A DNA stretch of 64,000 bases from Steroidobacteraceae bacterium. Lineage in GTDB: Bacteria; Pseudomonadota; Gammaproteobacteria; Steroidobacterales; Steroidobacteraceae. Positions 50,071 to 62,860 of this stretch are shown one piece after another (within the stretch, counting starts at the first letter, position 1; each line of letters starts with the position of its first letter). The translations under genes and the position numbers were made by a program. The notes beneath the pieces were generated by a model. The model did not search any database. It was not told the DNA's origin and saw only the letters and a program-made list of their open reading frames with translations. The DNA lies in contig JALORN010000005.1 in NCBI GenBank assembly GCA_025458905.1, forward strand, positions 62,001 through 126,000. The letters are read 5' to 3'.

Positions 50071-51118
50071 CTGCTGGCACGCGGCCGGCGCCCGTCGCCG
50101 CACATCCGGCCAAGGCCTGCTCGAGCGCCTCGACGTCCGCCTCGGGCTGGTCCCAGCCGACGACCAGGCGTGCCTCGCCCGAGCCCTCCGCGCCCCAGTC
50201 GTAGAACTCGAAGCCGGCGGCACGCAGGCGGGCGATGCGCTCATCGCCGGCCGCGAGGAACACCTCGTTCGCCTCGACCGGATGGCGCAGCATCGGGCCG
50301 GCCGCCGCGCCGAGCCGCCTCGCCAGCGCGTTGGCGCGGGCCGCGTTCTGCAGCCACAGACCGTCCTCGACGTAGGCGAGCAGCTGCGCGGAGACGTAGC
50401 GCATCTTGGACACGAGGTGGCCCGCGCGCTTGCGGCGCAGCTCGAAGTCGGCGACGCGCGCGGGGTCGAAGAACACCACCGCCTCGGCCGCGAGCGCACC
50501 GTTCTTGGTGGCACCGAACGACAGCACGTCGACGCCGGCGCGCCAGGTCACGTCCGCCGGCGGGCAGCCGAGGAAGGCGAGGGCATTGGCGAGGCGTGCC
50601 CCGTCGAGGTGCACGGCGAGGCCGCGTTCGCGGGCGAGCGCGGCCAGCGCGACGATCTCGGCCGGGCGATAGCTCGTGCCGAGCTCGGTGGCCTGGGTCA
50701 GCGTCAGGGCGCGCGGCTGGACGGTGTGCACCGTCGGCGGGTTGTCGCGCAGTGCCGCCTCGACCGCCGCCGGCGTCACCTTGCCGCCCGCGCCAGGCAG
50801 CAGCAGCAACCGTGCGCCGCCCGACATGAACTCCGGCGCACCGCACTCGTCGCGCACCACGTGCGCGCCCTCGTGCGCGAGGATCGCGCCCCAGGGCGGC
50901 ACCAGCGTCGCGAGCGCAAGGGAGTTCGCCGCGGTGCCGGTGGCGACCGGGAACACGCGCACCTCGTGGTCGAACAGGCGCGCGAACGCGGACTCGAGCC
51001 GCCGCGTCCACTCGTCGTCGCCGTAGGCGCGCGCCGGACCGCGGTTCGCTTCCACCAGTGCCTCGAGGATCCGCGGGCTCGCCGTCGCGGTGTTGTCGCT
51101 CTTGAAGTACCGGGCCAT
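50045..51118 (-). CDS. L-threonine aldolase / beta-eliminating lyase family
   Basis: A 357-residue fold-type I PLP enzyme. It opens FKSDNTATASPRILEALVEAN (family: D-x-x-T start), with AYGDDEWTRRLE, FPVATGTAANSLAL, LAVHLDGARLANAL and the PLP lysine in SFGATKNGALAAEAVV. It cleaves threonine or allo-threonine to glycine and acetaldehyde, or a related beta-hydroxy amino acid. The lysine context and Asp-Gly-Ala-Arg fit low-specificity aldolases. Its 3' end overlaps the permease gene; the 5' side is divergent from fadH. Confidence 0.9.
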   Translation of the reverse strand: MARYFKSDNTATASPRILEALVEANRGPARAYGDDEWTRRLESAFARLFDHEVRVFPVATGTAANSLALATLVPPWGAILAHEGAHVVRDECGAPEFMSGGARLLLLPGAGGKVTPAAVEAALRDNPPTVHTVQPRALTLTQATELGTSYRPAEIVALAALARERGLAVHLDGARLANALAFLGCPPADVTWRAGVDVLSFGATKNGALAAEAVVFFDPARVADFELRRKRAGHLVSKMRYVSAQLLAYVEDGLWLQNAARANALARRLGAAAGPMLRHPVEANEVFLAAGDERIARLRAAGFEFYDWGAEGSGEARLVVGWDQPEADVEALEQALAGCAATGAGRVPAVTSRAGRP

Positions 51119-51160
51119 CGGCGCCGAATGCTACCCGATCGGCGGTATCATTCTCGCTCC

Positions 51161-53182
51161 ATGCCCTACCCGAAGCTGCTCGAGCCGATCTGCGTCTCGG
51201 GCATCACGCTGCGAAACCGTGTCGTCATGGGGTCGATGCACACCGGCCTCGAGGACCGCGCGCGCGACTACCCCAGGCTGGCCGAGTATTTCCGCGAGCG
51301 CGCCCGCGGCGGCGTCGGCCTGGTCGTCACGGGCGGCATCGCGCCGAACCGCAGCGGCTGGGTGGCGCCGTTCGCCGGCAAGCTCGCGAGCCGCCGTGAG
51401 GTCGCGCGGCATCGCCTGGTCACTGCCGCCGTGCACGAGGAAGGTGCACGGGTCTGCCTGCAGGTGCTGCACACCGGCCGCTACGGCTACCACCCGCTGA
51501 TCGTCGCGCCGTCGCCGCTGCGGGCGCCGATCAACCGCTTCACCCCGCGCGCCCTAGGCGTGGCGGGCATCGAGCGGCAGCTCGGCGACTTCGTGCGCAC
51601 GGCGACGCTGGCGCGGGAGGCGGGCTACGACGGCATCGAGGTGATGGGGTCCGAGGGTTACCTCGTCAACCAGTTCCTCGCGCCGCGCACCAACCGCCGC
51701 AGCGACGAGTGGGGCGGCTCGCGCGAGGCACGTGCGCGCTTCGCGATCGAGGTCGTGCGGCGCACGCGTGCCGCGGTCGGTGCCGACTTCATCCTGATGT
51801 TCCGCATCTCCGGCCTCGACCTGGTCGAGGAGGGCAGCACCCTCGAGGACACCCTGTGGCTCGCAGGCGAGCTCGAGCGCGCCGGCGTGAGCCTGTTCGA
51901 CACGGGCATCGGCTGGCACGAGGCACGCGTGCCCACCATCGCCGGCGTGGTGCCGCGGGCCGCGTTCGCCTGGGTCACGCGGCGGCTCAAGGCGGCGACC
52001 CGGGTGCCGGTGGTCGCGACCAACCGCATCAACGACCCGTCGGTAGCCGAGGACCTGCTCGCTGCGGGGGTCGCCGACCTCGTCTCGCTGGCACGACCTC
52101 TGCTGGCCGATCCGCAGTGGGTCGCGAAGGCCGCGGCGGGGCGCGCCGACGAGATCAACACCTGCATCGCCTGCAACCAGTCCTGCCTCGATCGCGTCTT
52201 CGAAGGGCGGCGCGCGAGCTGCCTCGTGAACCCGCGCGCCGCGCGCGAGACGGAGCTCGTGGTCGCAGCGGCGCGGACGCGGCGGCGCGTCGCCGTGGTC
52301 GGCGCGGGGCCGGCCGGCCTCGCCGCGGCCGTGACCGCGGCGGAGCGCGGCCACGAGGTCACGCTGTTCGAGCGCGAGGCGGAGATCGGTGGCCAGTTCC
52401 GCTTCGCCCGGGAGGTGCCGGGCAAGGAAGAGTTCCACGAGACGCTGCGCTACTTCCGCGTGCGTCTCGCGCGCCTCGGCGTGCGGCTGCGGCTCGGCAG
52501 CGCGCCCGGCGTGGAGGAGCTGGCCGGGCAGGGCTTCGACGCGATCGTCGTCGCCACCGGCGTCAGGCCGCGGGCGCCGGCGATACCCGGCCTCGACCAT
52601 CCGTCGGTGATCTCCTACCCGGACCTGCTCGCGGGCCGTCGCGACGCAGGCCGGCGCGTGGCGGTGATCGGCGCCGGCGGCATCGGCTTCGACGTCGCGA
52701 CCTTCCTCACGGCCCGGCGTGCCACGGGCAAGGAGGACGCGCTCGGCCAGTTCGCCGCCGAGTGGGGCATCGACCTCGACATCCGCGCGCCCGGTGGCCT
52801 CGTGCCGCCCTCGGCGCCGCCGGCGCGGCGCCAGGTCTGGGTGCTGCAGCGCAAGCCGGGTCGTCCCGGCGCGTCGCTCGGCGCCACCACCGGCTGGATC
52901 CACCGTCACGCGCTGCGCCAGCGCGGTGTCACCTTCCTCGCCGGCGTGCAGTACCGCGGCGTCGACGACCGCGGGCTGCACCTCGATGCGCAGGACGGGC
53001 CGACGTGCCTCGAGGTCGATTCGATCGTGGTCTGTGCAGGGCAGGAGTCCGAGAGCGCGTTCGGCGAGGCATTGCGCTCGCGCGGGCTGCCGGCCGAGTC
53101 GATCGGCGGTGCGCGCCTCGCGGCCGAGCTCGACGCGGAGCGCGCGATCCGCGAAGGCACCGAGCTGGCGGCCCGGTTGTGA
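51161..53182 (+). CDS. fadH: 2,4-dienoyl-CoA reductase (NADPH), FadH type
   Basis: A 673-residue iron-sulfur flavoenzyme, the same length as E. coli FadH, that reduces 2,4-dienoyl-CoA in the breakdown of polyunsaturated fatty acids. The N-terminal old-yellow-enzyme barrel (1-360: LRNRVVMGSMHTGLED, GSEGYLVNQFLAPRTNRR) is followed by the 4Fe-4S Cys set CIACNQSCLDRVFEGRRASC. Then come an FAD fold (VAVVGAGPAGLAAAVTAAERGHEV) and an NADPH fold (VAVIGAGGIGFDVATFL). ATG 51161 is chosen by family N-terminus PYPKLLEPI. The stop overlaps the next start (GTGA). Confidence 0.92.
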   Translation: MPYPKLLEPICVSGITLRNRVVMGSMHTGLEDRARDYPRLAEYFRERARGGVGLVVTGGIAPNRSGWVAPFAGKLASRREVARHRLVTAAVHEEGARVCLQVLHTGRYGYHPLIVAPSPLRAPINRFTPRALGVAGIERQLGDFVRTATLAREAGYDGIEVMGSEGYLVNQFLAPRTNRRSDEWGGSREARARFAIEVVRRTRAAVGADFILMFRISGLDLVEEGSTLEDTLWLAGELERAGVSLFDTGIGWHEARVPTIAGVVPRAAFAWVTRRLKAATRVPVVATNRINDPSVAEDLLAAGVADLVSLARPLLADPQWVAKAAAGRADEINTCIACNQSCLDRVFEGRRASCLVNPRAARETELVVAAARTRRRVAVVGAGPAGLAAAVTAAERGHEVTLFEREAEIGGQFRFAREVPGKEEFHETLRYFRVRLARLGVRLRLGSAPGVEELAGQGFDAIVVATGVRPRAPAIPGLDHPSVISYPDLLAGRRDAGRRVAVIGAGGIGFDVATFLTARRATGKEDALGQFAAEWGIDLDIRAPGGLVPPSAPPARRQVWVLQRKPGRPGASLGATTGWIHRHALRQRGVTFLAGVQYRGVDDRGLHLDAQDGPTCLEVDSIVVCAGQESESAFGEALRSRGLPAESIGGARLAAELDAERAIREGTELAARL

Positions 53183-53958
53183 GCGTCGCCGCCCACGCCA
53201 GCCTGCCGATGGACGGCGGCCCGGGTGCGCGCCAGCTCGCCCTGCCCGGCATCGGCGATGCGGAGGCCGACTGGTCGGTGCGCCGCAGCCCGCGGGCGAG
53301 GCGCGTCAGTGCGCGCGTGTTCCACAGCGGTCGCGTCGAGATCGTCGCGCCGCTGCGTGCCTCGGACCGCCGGATCGCAGACTTCGTCGCGCGCCACCGC
53401 GAGTGGATCGAGCGCAAGAGCCTCGAGGGGCGGCGGCGCTCCACGACGCTCGATGCGGCCTTCCCGCCGTCGCAGCTGCGGCTGGCGGCCTTCGGCGAGT
53501 TCTGGCGGCTGCACTTCGCCGGCGGGCACGGCGCGCCGCGGGTGCTCGAGGGGCCGGCGGGCCTGCTCACCATCGTCGGAGACGCCGGCGACCGGCCGCG
53601 CCTGCGCCGCGCCCTGCTCGGCTGGCTGACCGAGCGCGCACGCACCCAGCTCGGGAGCTGGCTCGCGGCGGTCGCCGCCGATTGCGGCTTCCATTACGGC
53701 AAGCTGCAGATGCGCCTGCAGCGCACGCGCTGGGGCTCCTGCTCGACCCGCGGCACCATCAGCCTCAACGTCTGCCTCGCGTTCCAGCGGCCAGAGGTGG
53801 TGCGCTACCTGCTGGTGCACGAGCTCGCCCACACCCTCCACATGAACCATTCTTCGCGATTCTGGGACTGCGTCGCGCAGCACTGCCCGCAGTGGCGTAC
53901 GCTCGACCAGGAGCTCCTCGACGGCTGGCGGCAAGTGCCGCCCTGGATGTTCCCATGA
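53179..53958 (+). CDS. YgjP/DUF45-type M48-like metallopeptidase
   Basis: A 259-residue protein of the YgjP-like family. The zinc motif HELAHTLHMNHSSRFW (HExxH with a downstream His) lies near residue 214, preceded by LQRTRWGSCSTRGTISLN, the conserved family stretch, and an N-terminal basic domain SPRARRVSARVFHSGRVEIV. Start GTG 53179 is inside the fadH stop, and its stop overlaps kynA (ATGA). The physiological substrate is unknown. Confidence 0.9.
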   Translation: MSVAAHASLPMDGGPGARQLALPGIGDAEADWSVRRSPRARRVSARVFHSGRVEIVAPLRASDRRIADFVARHREWIERKSLEGRRRSTTLDAAFPPSQLRLAAFGEFWRLHFAGGHGAPRVLEGPAGLLTIVGDAGDRPRLRRALLGWLTERARTQLGSWLAAVAADCGFHYGKLQMRLQRTRWGSCSTRGTISLNVCLAFQRPEVVRYLLVHELAHTLHMNHSSRFWDCVAQHCPQWRTLDQELLDGWRQVPPWMFP

Positions 53959-54809
53959 CCGACCCGACCCCGCGGCCGCAGAAGGTCGACCTCTCCGACG
54001 AGAAGGTCCACTGGGACCTCGGTGCCTCGCAGTCCTACGCCGAGTACCTGCAGCTCGACAAGCTGCTCGACGCGCAGAAGCCCAACTCCTTCGAGCACGA
54101 CGAGATGCTGTTCATCGTCGTGCACCAGGCGTCCGAGCTCTGGATGCGGCTCTTCCTGCACGAGCTGGAGACGGTGTTCGAGTTCGTGCGGCGCGACGAC
54201 CTCGACCCCTCGTTCAAGCGCCTGTCGCGGATCTCCCAGGTGCAGGACCAGCTGCTGGCGGTCTGGGGCGTGCTGTCGACGATGACGCCCTCCGACTTCT
54301 CGGCGTTCCGCAATGCGCTCGGCCGCTCCTCGGGGTTCCAGTCGCCGCAGTACCGGATTCTCGAGTTCCAGCTCGGCAACAAGAACGCCGACATGGTCGC
54401 CGTCCACCGGCGCGACGCGCGCCACCACGAGGCGCTGCGCCGCGCGCTGGCCGCGCCCTCGCTCTACGACGAGGTGCTGCGGCTGCTGTCGCGCCGCGGC
54501 TACGGCGTGCCCGAGGGCTACCTGTCGCGCGACTTCAGCCAGCCCTACGTCGCGAGCAAGCAGGTGGCGGGGGCCTGGCTCGGCGTGTACCACAATGCCG
54601 AGAAGGACTGGGACCTCTACGAGCTGGCCGAGCGGCTGGTCGACCTCGACCACAAGTTCCAGCTCTGGCGCTTCCACCACCTGAAGACGGTCGAACGAGT
54701 GATCGGCTACAAGGCCGGCACCGGTGGCACCGGCGGTGTCTCCTACCTCGGCAAGGCGCTGCAGCTCAAGTTCTTCCCGGAGCTGTGGACGATCCGGACG
54801 TCGATGTGA
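53955..54809 (+). CDS. kynA: Tryptophan 2,3-dioxygenase
   Basis: A 284-residue heme dioxygenase that opens the indole ring of tryptophan to N-formylkynurenine. Clear family motifs: SYAEYLQLDKLLDAQKP, HDEMLFIVVHQASELWM, SGFQSPQYRILEFQLGN, FQLWRFHHLKTVERVIG (heme-ligand His region) and GTGGTGGVSYL. Length and order are standard. It is coupled to the DUF45 gene upstream. No kynureninase or formamidase gene is in the window. The 3' end overlaps the convergent msrQ by 44 bp. Confidence 0.95.
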   Translation: MTDPTPRPQKVDLSDEKVHWDLGASQSYAEYLQLDKLLDAQKPNSFEHDEMLFIVVHQASELWMRLFLHELETVFEFVRRDDLDPSFKRLSRISQVQDQLLAVWGVLSTMTPSDFSAFRNALGRSSGFQSPQYRILEFQLGNKNADMVAVHRRDARHHEALRRALAAPSLYDEVLRLLSRRGYGVPEGYLSRDFSQPYVASKQVAGAWLGVYHNAEKDWDLYELAERLVDLDHKFQLWRFHHLKTVERVIGYKAGTGGTGGVSYLGKALQLKFFPELWTIRTSM

Positions 54810-55407
54810 GCGCCGCGCGGCGCTTCCACAGGCGCCAGCCCAGCAGCAGCGCGAGGATGCCCGCGTAGACCAGCGGCTCGCGCAGGTCCGCCTTGACCTG
54901 CCACCCGTAGTGCCAGACGCCGAGCACGGCTGCAGGGTAGATGCCCCAGTGCAGGCGCTGCCAGCGCCGCCCGAGGCGGCGCATCGCACGCTGCGTCGAG
55001 GTGGCCGCGAGCGCGGCGAGCAGTGCCACCGCGACGAAGCCGATCGTGATGTATGGTCGCTTGGCGACGTCCTCGCCGAGCATCGGCCAGTCGAACTGCA
55101 GCTCGAGCACGACGTAGGCGACTAGGTGCAGCATGGCATGGAAGAACGCGAACAGACCGAGCAGGCGGCGCAGCCGCAGCAGCTGCGGCGCGCGCGCGAT
55201 CTGGCGCAGCGGCGTCACCGCCAGCGTCAACAGCAGCAGGTTCAGCGCGGTCTTGCCGCAGGTGCGCAGGATCTCCTCGGCCGGGTCCGCGCCGAGCGAG
55301 CCGCCGCCCACGCCGAAACCGCGGCCGAGCAGCCAGGCGAGCGGCAGCAGGCTGCCGATCCAGACCAGCGGCTTGTAGATCCGGCGATAGCGCTGCTCGA
55401 CGGTCAT
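54766..55407 (-). CDS. msrQ: Heme-binding membrane subunit MsrQ
   Basis: A 213-residue six-helix b-type heme protein that feeds quinol or flavin electrons to the periplasmic methionine sulfoxide reductase MsrP. Conserved residues: TALNLLLLTLAVTPLRQ, LRRLLGLFAFFHAMLHLVAYV (His ligands), RPYITIGFVA, RRLGRRWQRLHWGIYPAAV and WHYGWQVK. ATG 55407; the longer frame to 55524 is not membrane-like. It lies 61 bp downstream of msrP on the same strand. Confidence 0.92.
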   Translation of the reverse strand: MTVEQRYRRIYKPLVWIGSLLPLAWLLGRGFGVGGGSLGADPAEEILRTCGKTALNLLLLTLAVTPLRQIARAPQLLRLRRLLGLFAFFHAMLHLVAYVVLELQFDWPMLGEDVAKRPYITIGFVAVALLAALAATSTQRAMRRLGRRWQRLHWGIYPAAVLGVWHYGWQVKADLREPLVYAGILALLLGWRLWKRRAALTSTSGSSTAPGRT

Positions 55408-55468
55408 CGCGGGTCGGGCGGGGCGGCAGGCGCACGCGCGGTTCGCGCGCGTGCGGCCGGAGACCGCG

Positions 55469-56443
<975 letters not shown>

Positions 56444-56552
56444 AGGTCCTTCCATGCGCGGTACTCCATGCGCCGGCGACGCCGGCATGCCGGCCCGGGC
56501 GAAGCGCGCTCCGTCGCACGGGGTCCCTCGATGGACCGGGCCTCGGGCAGAT

Positions 56553-58232
56553 TCATTGCAAAGCAAGGTAGCGGCTCAGGTGGATGTCGCCCGGGTTGTC
56601 CACCCAGCCACGCACCCGCCGTGCCACCAGGTTCCGCGCGACCTCCTGGTAGAGCGGCACCACGGCGTGATCATGCATCAGCACGCGTTCGGCGGCGAGC
56701 ATGCCCTGGGCGCGGGCAGCGGGGTCGGGCAGCCGCAGCGCAGCGTCCAGCGCCGTCACGAACGCCGGATTCTCCCAGCGCCCGGTGTTGTAGCTCGAGT
56801 CCGGCCGGAAGCGCTCGAGGTAGGACTCGGTGGCCGGCGTGTCCTGCGCGCCGGTCAGCGCGACGTCGAAGCTGCCGCGGCGCAGGTCGGCGATCATCGA
56901 CTTGATCTCGCTCTGCTCCGGGCGTGCGGGCGCACCGGCGGCAGTCCACATCGCGGCGATCGCCAGGCAAAGTTCCTCGCCGTTGCCGGACGGCACGCGC
57001 AGCCTGATCTGCGAGGGCAGGCGCGCCCGGATCGACGGCGTCGCGAGAAGGGCGCGCGCCTCCGCGGTCCGCGCGGCCTGCGTGCCGGCTGCCAGTGGAT
57101 TGTCGGCCGGTGCCCGGTCGGCGGCGAGCCCGTCCGGCACCGCGCGCAGCGCGGCGCGCTCGCCGCCGCCGAGCACGCGACGCGCCAGCACCTCGCGGTC
57201 GACCGCCAGCGACAGCGCGCGACGCACCCGCACGTCGTCGAACGGCGCCTGCGCGACGTTGAACCGCAGGTAGCGCACGCTCTGCAGCGGGCCGACGCGG
57301 ACCTGTTCGCCGAGTTCGCGGCGCAGGGCGTCGGCCTGGCGCGCCTGGAAGCCCGGCCAGCCGTTGACCTCGAGGCTGCCGGCGCGGAACCGCGCCACCA
57401 TCGACTGCAGGTCGTCCGAAGGCAGGTACTGCACCGTGTCCAGCGCCACCTCGCCGGCGGCGTGGAAGTGGGGATTCCGCTGCAGCAGGATGGCGCCGCG
57501 GGCGCGCCGCTCGGCGAGCCGGAACGCGCCGTTGCCGACGTGGTTGCCGGGCCGCGTCCACGCCGCCCGGTGGCGCTCGATCGCATGGCGCGGCAGCGGG
57601 AAGCCCTCCTCCCCGGCGAACAGCAGGGGCAGCGAGGGCAGCGGGTATTCGAGCTCGACGACCAGGGTGCGCGCATCCGGCGTCGCGACGCCGAGCCGCG
57701 AGGAGGGATCGCGGCCCGCGTGGATCGCCCGTGCGCCGCGGATGACGTACAGGCGGGTGGCGCGCGCGGCCGCGTTGGCGGGCTCCAGCGAGTACCGCCA
57801 GCCCCAGGCAAAGTCCTGCGCCGTCAGCGGCTGCCCATCGGACCACTTCAACCCGGGGCGCAGTCGGAAGGTGTAGCGCCGCCCGTCGGGCGACATCTCC
57901 CAGGACTCGGCCGATCCCGGGCGGACCGCGCCATCCGGTCCGTGGGTCGAGAGTCCCTCGAACAGGTCCCGCAGGATCACCTGCTCGCTCGCGACGCCGG
58001 ACTCGCGTGGCACCAGCGATTCGGGCTCGCCGTAGGCGCCGCGTCGCAAGGTGGCGGCGGACGCGACCTCGAGCGTGCCGAGCATCGCCAGGCCGAGGAG
58101 GACGAGGCGGGGCGGCGCGAGGCGCAACAGGGCGAGGCGGAACGGGGCGGGCCGTGCGGTGCGCAGGCGGCCGCACGCGGTGGTCCACCGCATCCGCGGA
58201 CGACGCGATCCGGGGGCGGACGGGCGCAACAT
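56553..58232 (-). CDS. Family 5 (oligopeptide-type) extracellular solute-binding protein
   Basis: A 559-residue periplasmic binding protein of the OppA class. A basic N-terminus, then [17 protein letters not shown] (signal, about residues 43-59). Family motifs: [65 protein letters not shown], and a C-terminal [18 protein letters not shown]. No permease or ATPase genes lie nearby, so its partner is elsewhere. Start 58232 (or ATG 58193). It is divergent from the RraA-like gene across 23 bp. Confidence 0.9.
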   Translation of the reverse strand: MLRPSAPGSRRPRMRWTTACGRLRTARPAPFRLALLRLAPPRLVLLGLAMLGTLEVASAATLRRGAYGEPESLVPRESGVASEQVILRDLFEGLSTHGPDGAVRPGSAESWEMSPDGRRYTFRLRPGLKWSDGQPLTAQDFAWGWRYSLEPANAAARATRLYVIRGARAIHAGRDPSSRLGVATPDARTLVVELEYPLPSLPLLFAGEEGFPLPRHAIERHRAAWTRPGNHVGNGAFRLAERRARGAILLQRNPHFHAAGEVALDTVQYLPSDDLQSMVARFRAGSLEVNGWPGFQARQADALRRELGEQVRVGPLQSVRYLRFNVAQAPFDDVRVRRALSLAVDREVLARRVLGGGERAALRAVPDGLAADRAPADNPLAAGTQAARTAEARALLATPSIRARLPSQIRLRVPSGNGEELCLAIAAMWTAAGAPARPEQSEIKSMIADLRRGSFDVALTGAQDTPATESYLERFRPDSSYNTGRWENPAFVTALDAALRLPDPAARAQGMLAAERVLMHDHAVVPLYQEVARNLVARRVRGWVDNPGDIHLSRYLALQ

Positions 58233-58255
58233 GGTCGGGGACTATACTCGGTGAG
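58233..58255. promoter_or_regulatory. 23-bp divergent promoter region with overlapping -10 boxes
   Basis: The near-symmetric ACTATACT at 58241-58248 gives TATACT on the + strand (7 nt before the RraA-like ATG) and TATAGT on the - strand (8 nt before the binding-protein ATG). If used, both mRNAs would be leaderless or nearly so. Confidence 0.35.
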
Positions 58256-58933
58256 ATGCGCTACCAGATCCGCACTGATTTTCCGCGGCCCGATCCCGAC
58301 CTGGTCGCACGGGTGGCCGCGACCCACGTCGGCGTCACCGGCGTCCATGCGGGGCCGCGGCAGGTCATGGACGTCGGCATCAAGCCGTTGCGTTCGGACT
58401 GGCGGATCTGCGGCCCGGCCTTCACCGTCCGGCCGGAGCACACCGACGACCTGCTGATGGGTGAACTCGCGGGCAAGTACGCCCGACCCGGCGACGTCAT
58501 CGTCGTCGACGCCGCGGGGCGCGTCGACCGCGCCTGCTGGGGCATGGGCATGTCGATGGCGGCCCGGGAGGCAGGCTGCGCCGGCGTGGTGCTCGACGGC
58601 TACTGCATGAACGGCGCGCTGCTGACGCGCGAACGCGTCCAGTTGCCGGTCTTCGGCCGCGGCTTCGTGGCCTGCGCGGGCGGCGCGGAGCGGCCGGGCT
58701 GGCTCAACGTGCCGGTGGTCTGCGGTGGCGTGATCGTGCGCCCCGGGGACATCGTGCTCGCCGACTGCGATGGAGTGGTGGTCTTGCCGTGCGAGCGCGC
58801 GGGCGAGATCGTGGCGGCCTCCAGCGGTTACCAGGCGCAGGCCTCGGAGCAGAACGCGGCCGCCGTCCCGTACTACGTCCGGCGGCGCAGCGAGGAGAAG
58901 GCTCGCGCACTGGACGGCATTGAATGGCTTTGA
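58256..58933 (+). CDS. RraA-like / 4-hydroxy-4-methyl-2-oxoglutarate aldolase family protein
   Basis: A 225-residue protein of the RraA/HMG-aldolase fold. Family stretches: ICGPAFTVRPEHTDDLL, GKYARPGDVIVVDAAGRVDRACWGMGMS, AGVVLDGYCMNGALL (Arg/Asp of the aldolase metal site) and VVCGGVIVRPGDIVLADCDGVVVLP. The GD-x-D-GVVV motif at the end fits aldolase-type members, which cleave 4-hydroxy-4-methyl-2-oxoglutarate or decarboxylate oxaloacetate, rather than the RNase E inhibitor RraA. It is a single gene divergent from the binding protein. Confidence 0.87.
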   Translation: MRYQIRTDFPRPDPDLVARVAATHVGVTGVHAGPRQVMDVGIKPLRSDWRICGPAFTVRPEHTDDLLMGELAGKYARPGDVIVVDAAGRVDRACWGMGMSMAAREAGCAGVVLDGYCMNGALLTRERVQLPVFGRGFVACAGGAERPGWLNVPVVCGGVIVRPGDIVLADCDGVVVLPCERAGEIVAASSGYQAQASEQNAAAVPYYVRRRSEEKARALDGIEWL

Positions 58934-58981
58934 AAAACAACAGGTTATAGGTACTTTCTCGGAAGCTTCGAAGCCGCATCC

Positions 58982-59629
58982 TCACCACCGGACGGTCTCG
59001 ATCCCCACCGCCTCGCATCGCGTCCGCAGTGTCTTCGACGGATTGACCATCACCGCCCGGTCGGCGAGCCGCATGTGCGGCAGGTCCGATTCGGTGTTGC
59101 CATAGGCGACCGTCGGGAGGCCGGGATGGCGCGCCGCGACCTCGCGGAAGCAGCGGGCCTTCTCCTCGTCACGCCGGTTCGGCGTCGCGAGGTGCCCGTC
59201 CAGGGCGCCGGACTGCCAGCGCACGCCGCTGCACACCGTCTCGTCGAAGCCCAGGCGGCGCGCGATCTCGGGTACGTAGAGATCCACCGAGGCCGACATC
59301 AGGACCAGGTGGTCACCGGCCCGCCGGTGGGCGTCGATCGCGGCGACGGCGTCCGGGTGGAGCCCCCGGGCGAACAGCCTCGGCAGGAAGGCCTCGGTCC
59401 AGCGGGCGACCTCGTCGGCCGAGGCGCCGCCCATCCCGGCGTGAACCAGTTCGCCCTTCAGGATGCCGCGATCGCCGCGGCCGGCGACGAAGGCCGCCAG
59501 GTGCGGCAGCAGGACCAGCAGGCGCCACGCCCGCCAGGGACGGCGCAGCAGGAAACCCGTGACGTAAGGCAGCAAGGTATCCCGACGGGAGATCGTCCCG
59601 TCGAGATCGAAGAACACGAGGCGCGACAC
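58982..59629 (-). CDS. HAD-IB family phosphatase (SerB-like)
   Basis: A 215-residue HAD hydrolase. Nucleophile Asp8 and Asp10 in FFDLDGTISRRD, motif II LVLMSASVDLYV, motif III Lys in EEKARC, motif IV AYGNTESDLPHM. The insertion DTLLPYVTGFLLRRPWRAWR is the HAD-IB subfamily cap, as in YfhB-like phosphatidylglycerophosphatase C and SerB relatives. It probably dephosphorylates a small metabolite or lipid. It converges with the RraA-like gene and lies 47 bp downstream of acnA on the same strand. Confidence 0.9.
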   Translation of the reverse strand: MSRLVFFDLDGTISRRDTLLPYVTGFLLRRPWRAWRLLVLLPHLAAFVAGRGDRGILKGELVHAGMGGASADEVARWTEAFLPRLFARGLHPDAVAAIDAHRRAGDHLVLMSASVDLYVPEIARRLGFDETVCSGVRWQSGALDGHLATPNRRDEEKARCFREVAARHPGLPTVAYGNTESDLPHMRLADRAVMVNPSKTLRTRCEAVGIETVRW

Positions 59630-59676
59630 GGTGGCTCCCGGACGCGAACGTCGAGAGGTCGGGCCCGCCGTCGCCC

Positions 59677-62745
<3,069 letters not shown>

Positions 62746-62771
62746 GAGGCCTCCCGGCAGTGGTCACTGTC

Positions 62772-62829
62772 GCCGGCCGCGGGCCGGCACGAATGTGGCT
62801 CGCGCGCGCCGCGGGGACGGGCGCGAGCC
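62772..62829 (-). promoter_or_regulatory. Two stable hairpins in the acnA leader
   Basis: Read on the - strand, GGCTCGCGC / GCGCGAGCC (62821-62829 with 62797-62805, 15-nt loop) begins right after the predicted transcription start. A second stem (62782-62788 with 62772-62778, 3-nt loop) follows. There is no T-run, and both lie before the acnA ATG at 62745. Confidence 0.45.
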
Positions 62830-62837
62830 ATCGCGAC

Positions 62838-62843
62838 ATTATA
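62838..62843 (-). promoter_or_regulatory. acnA promoter -10 box
   Basis: A perfect TATAAT on the - strand, 92 nt before the acnA start, in a short AT patch after the mnmA stop. A matching -35 (it would lie in the mnmA 3' end) is not evident. Confidence 0.45.
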
Positions 62844-62860
62844 ACGCAGCCCGTCGTGGC

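Noticed and set aside
58256-58933. RNase E inhibitor RraA
   Set aside because: Length and the GD-x-D-GVVV motif fit aldolase-type relatives better; the neighbourhood gives no RNA-decay context.
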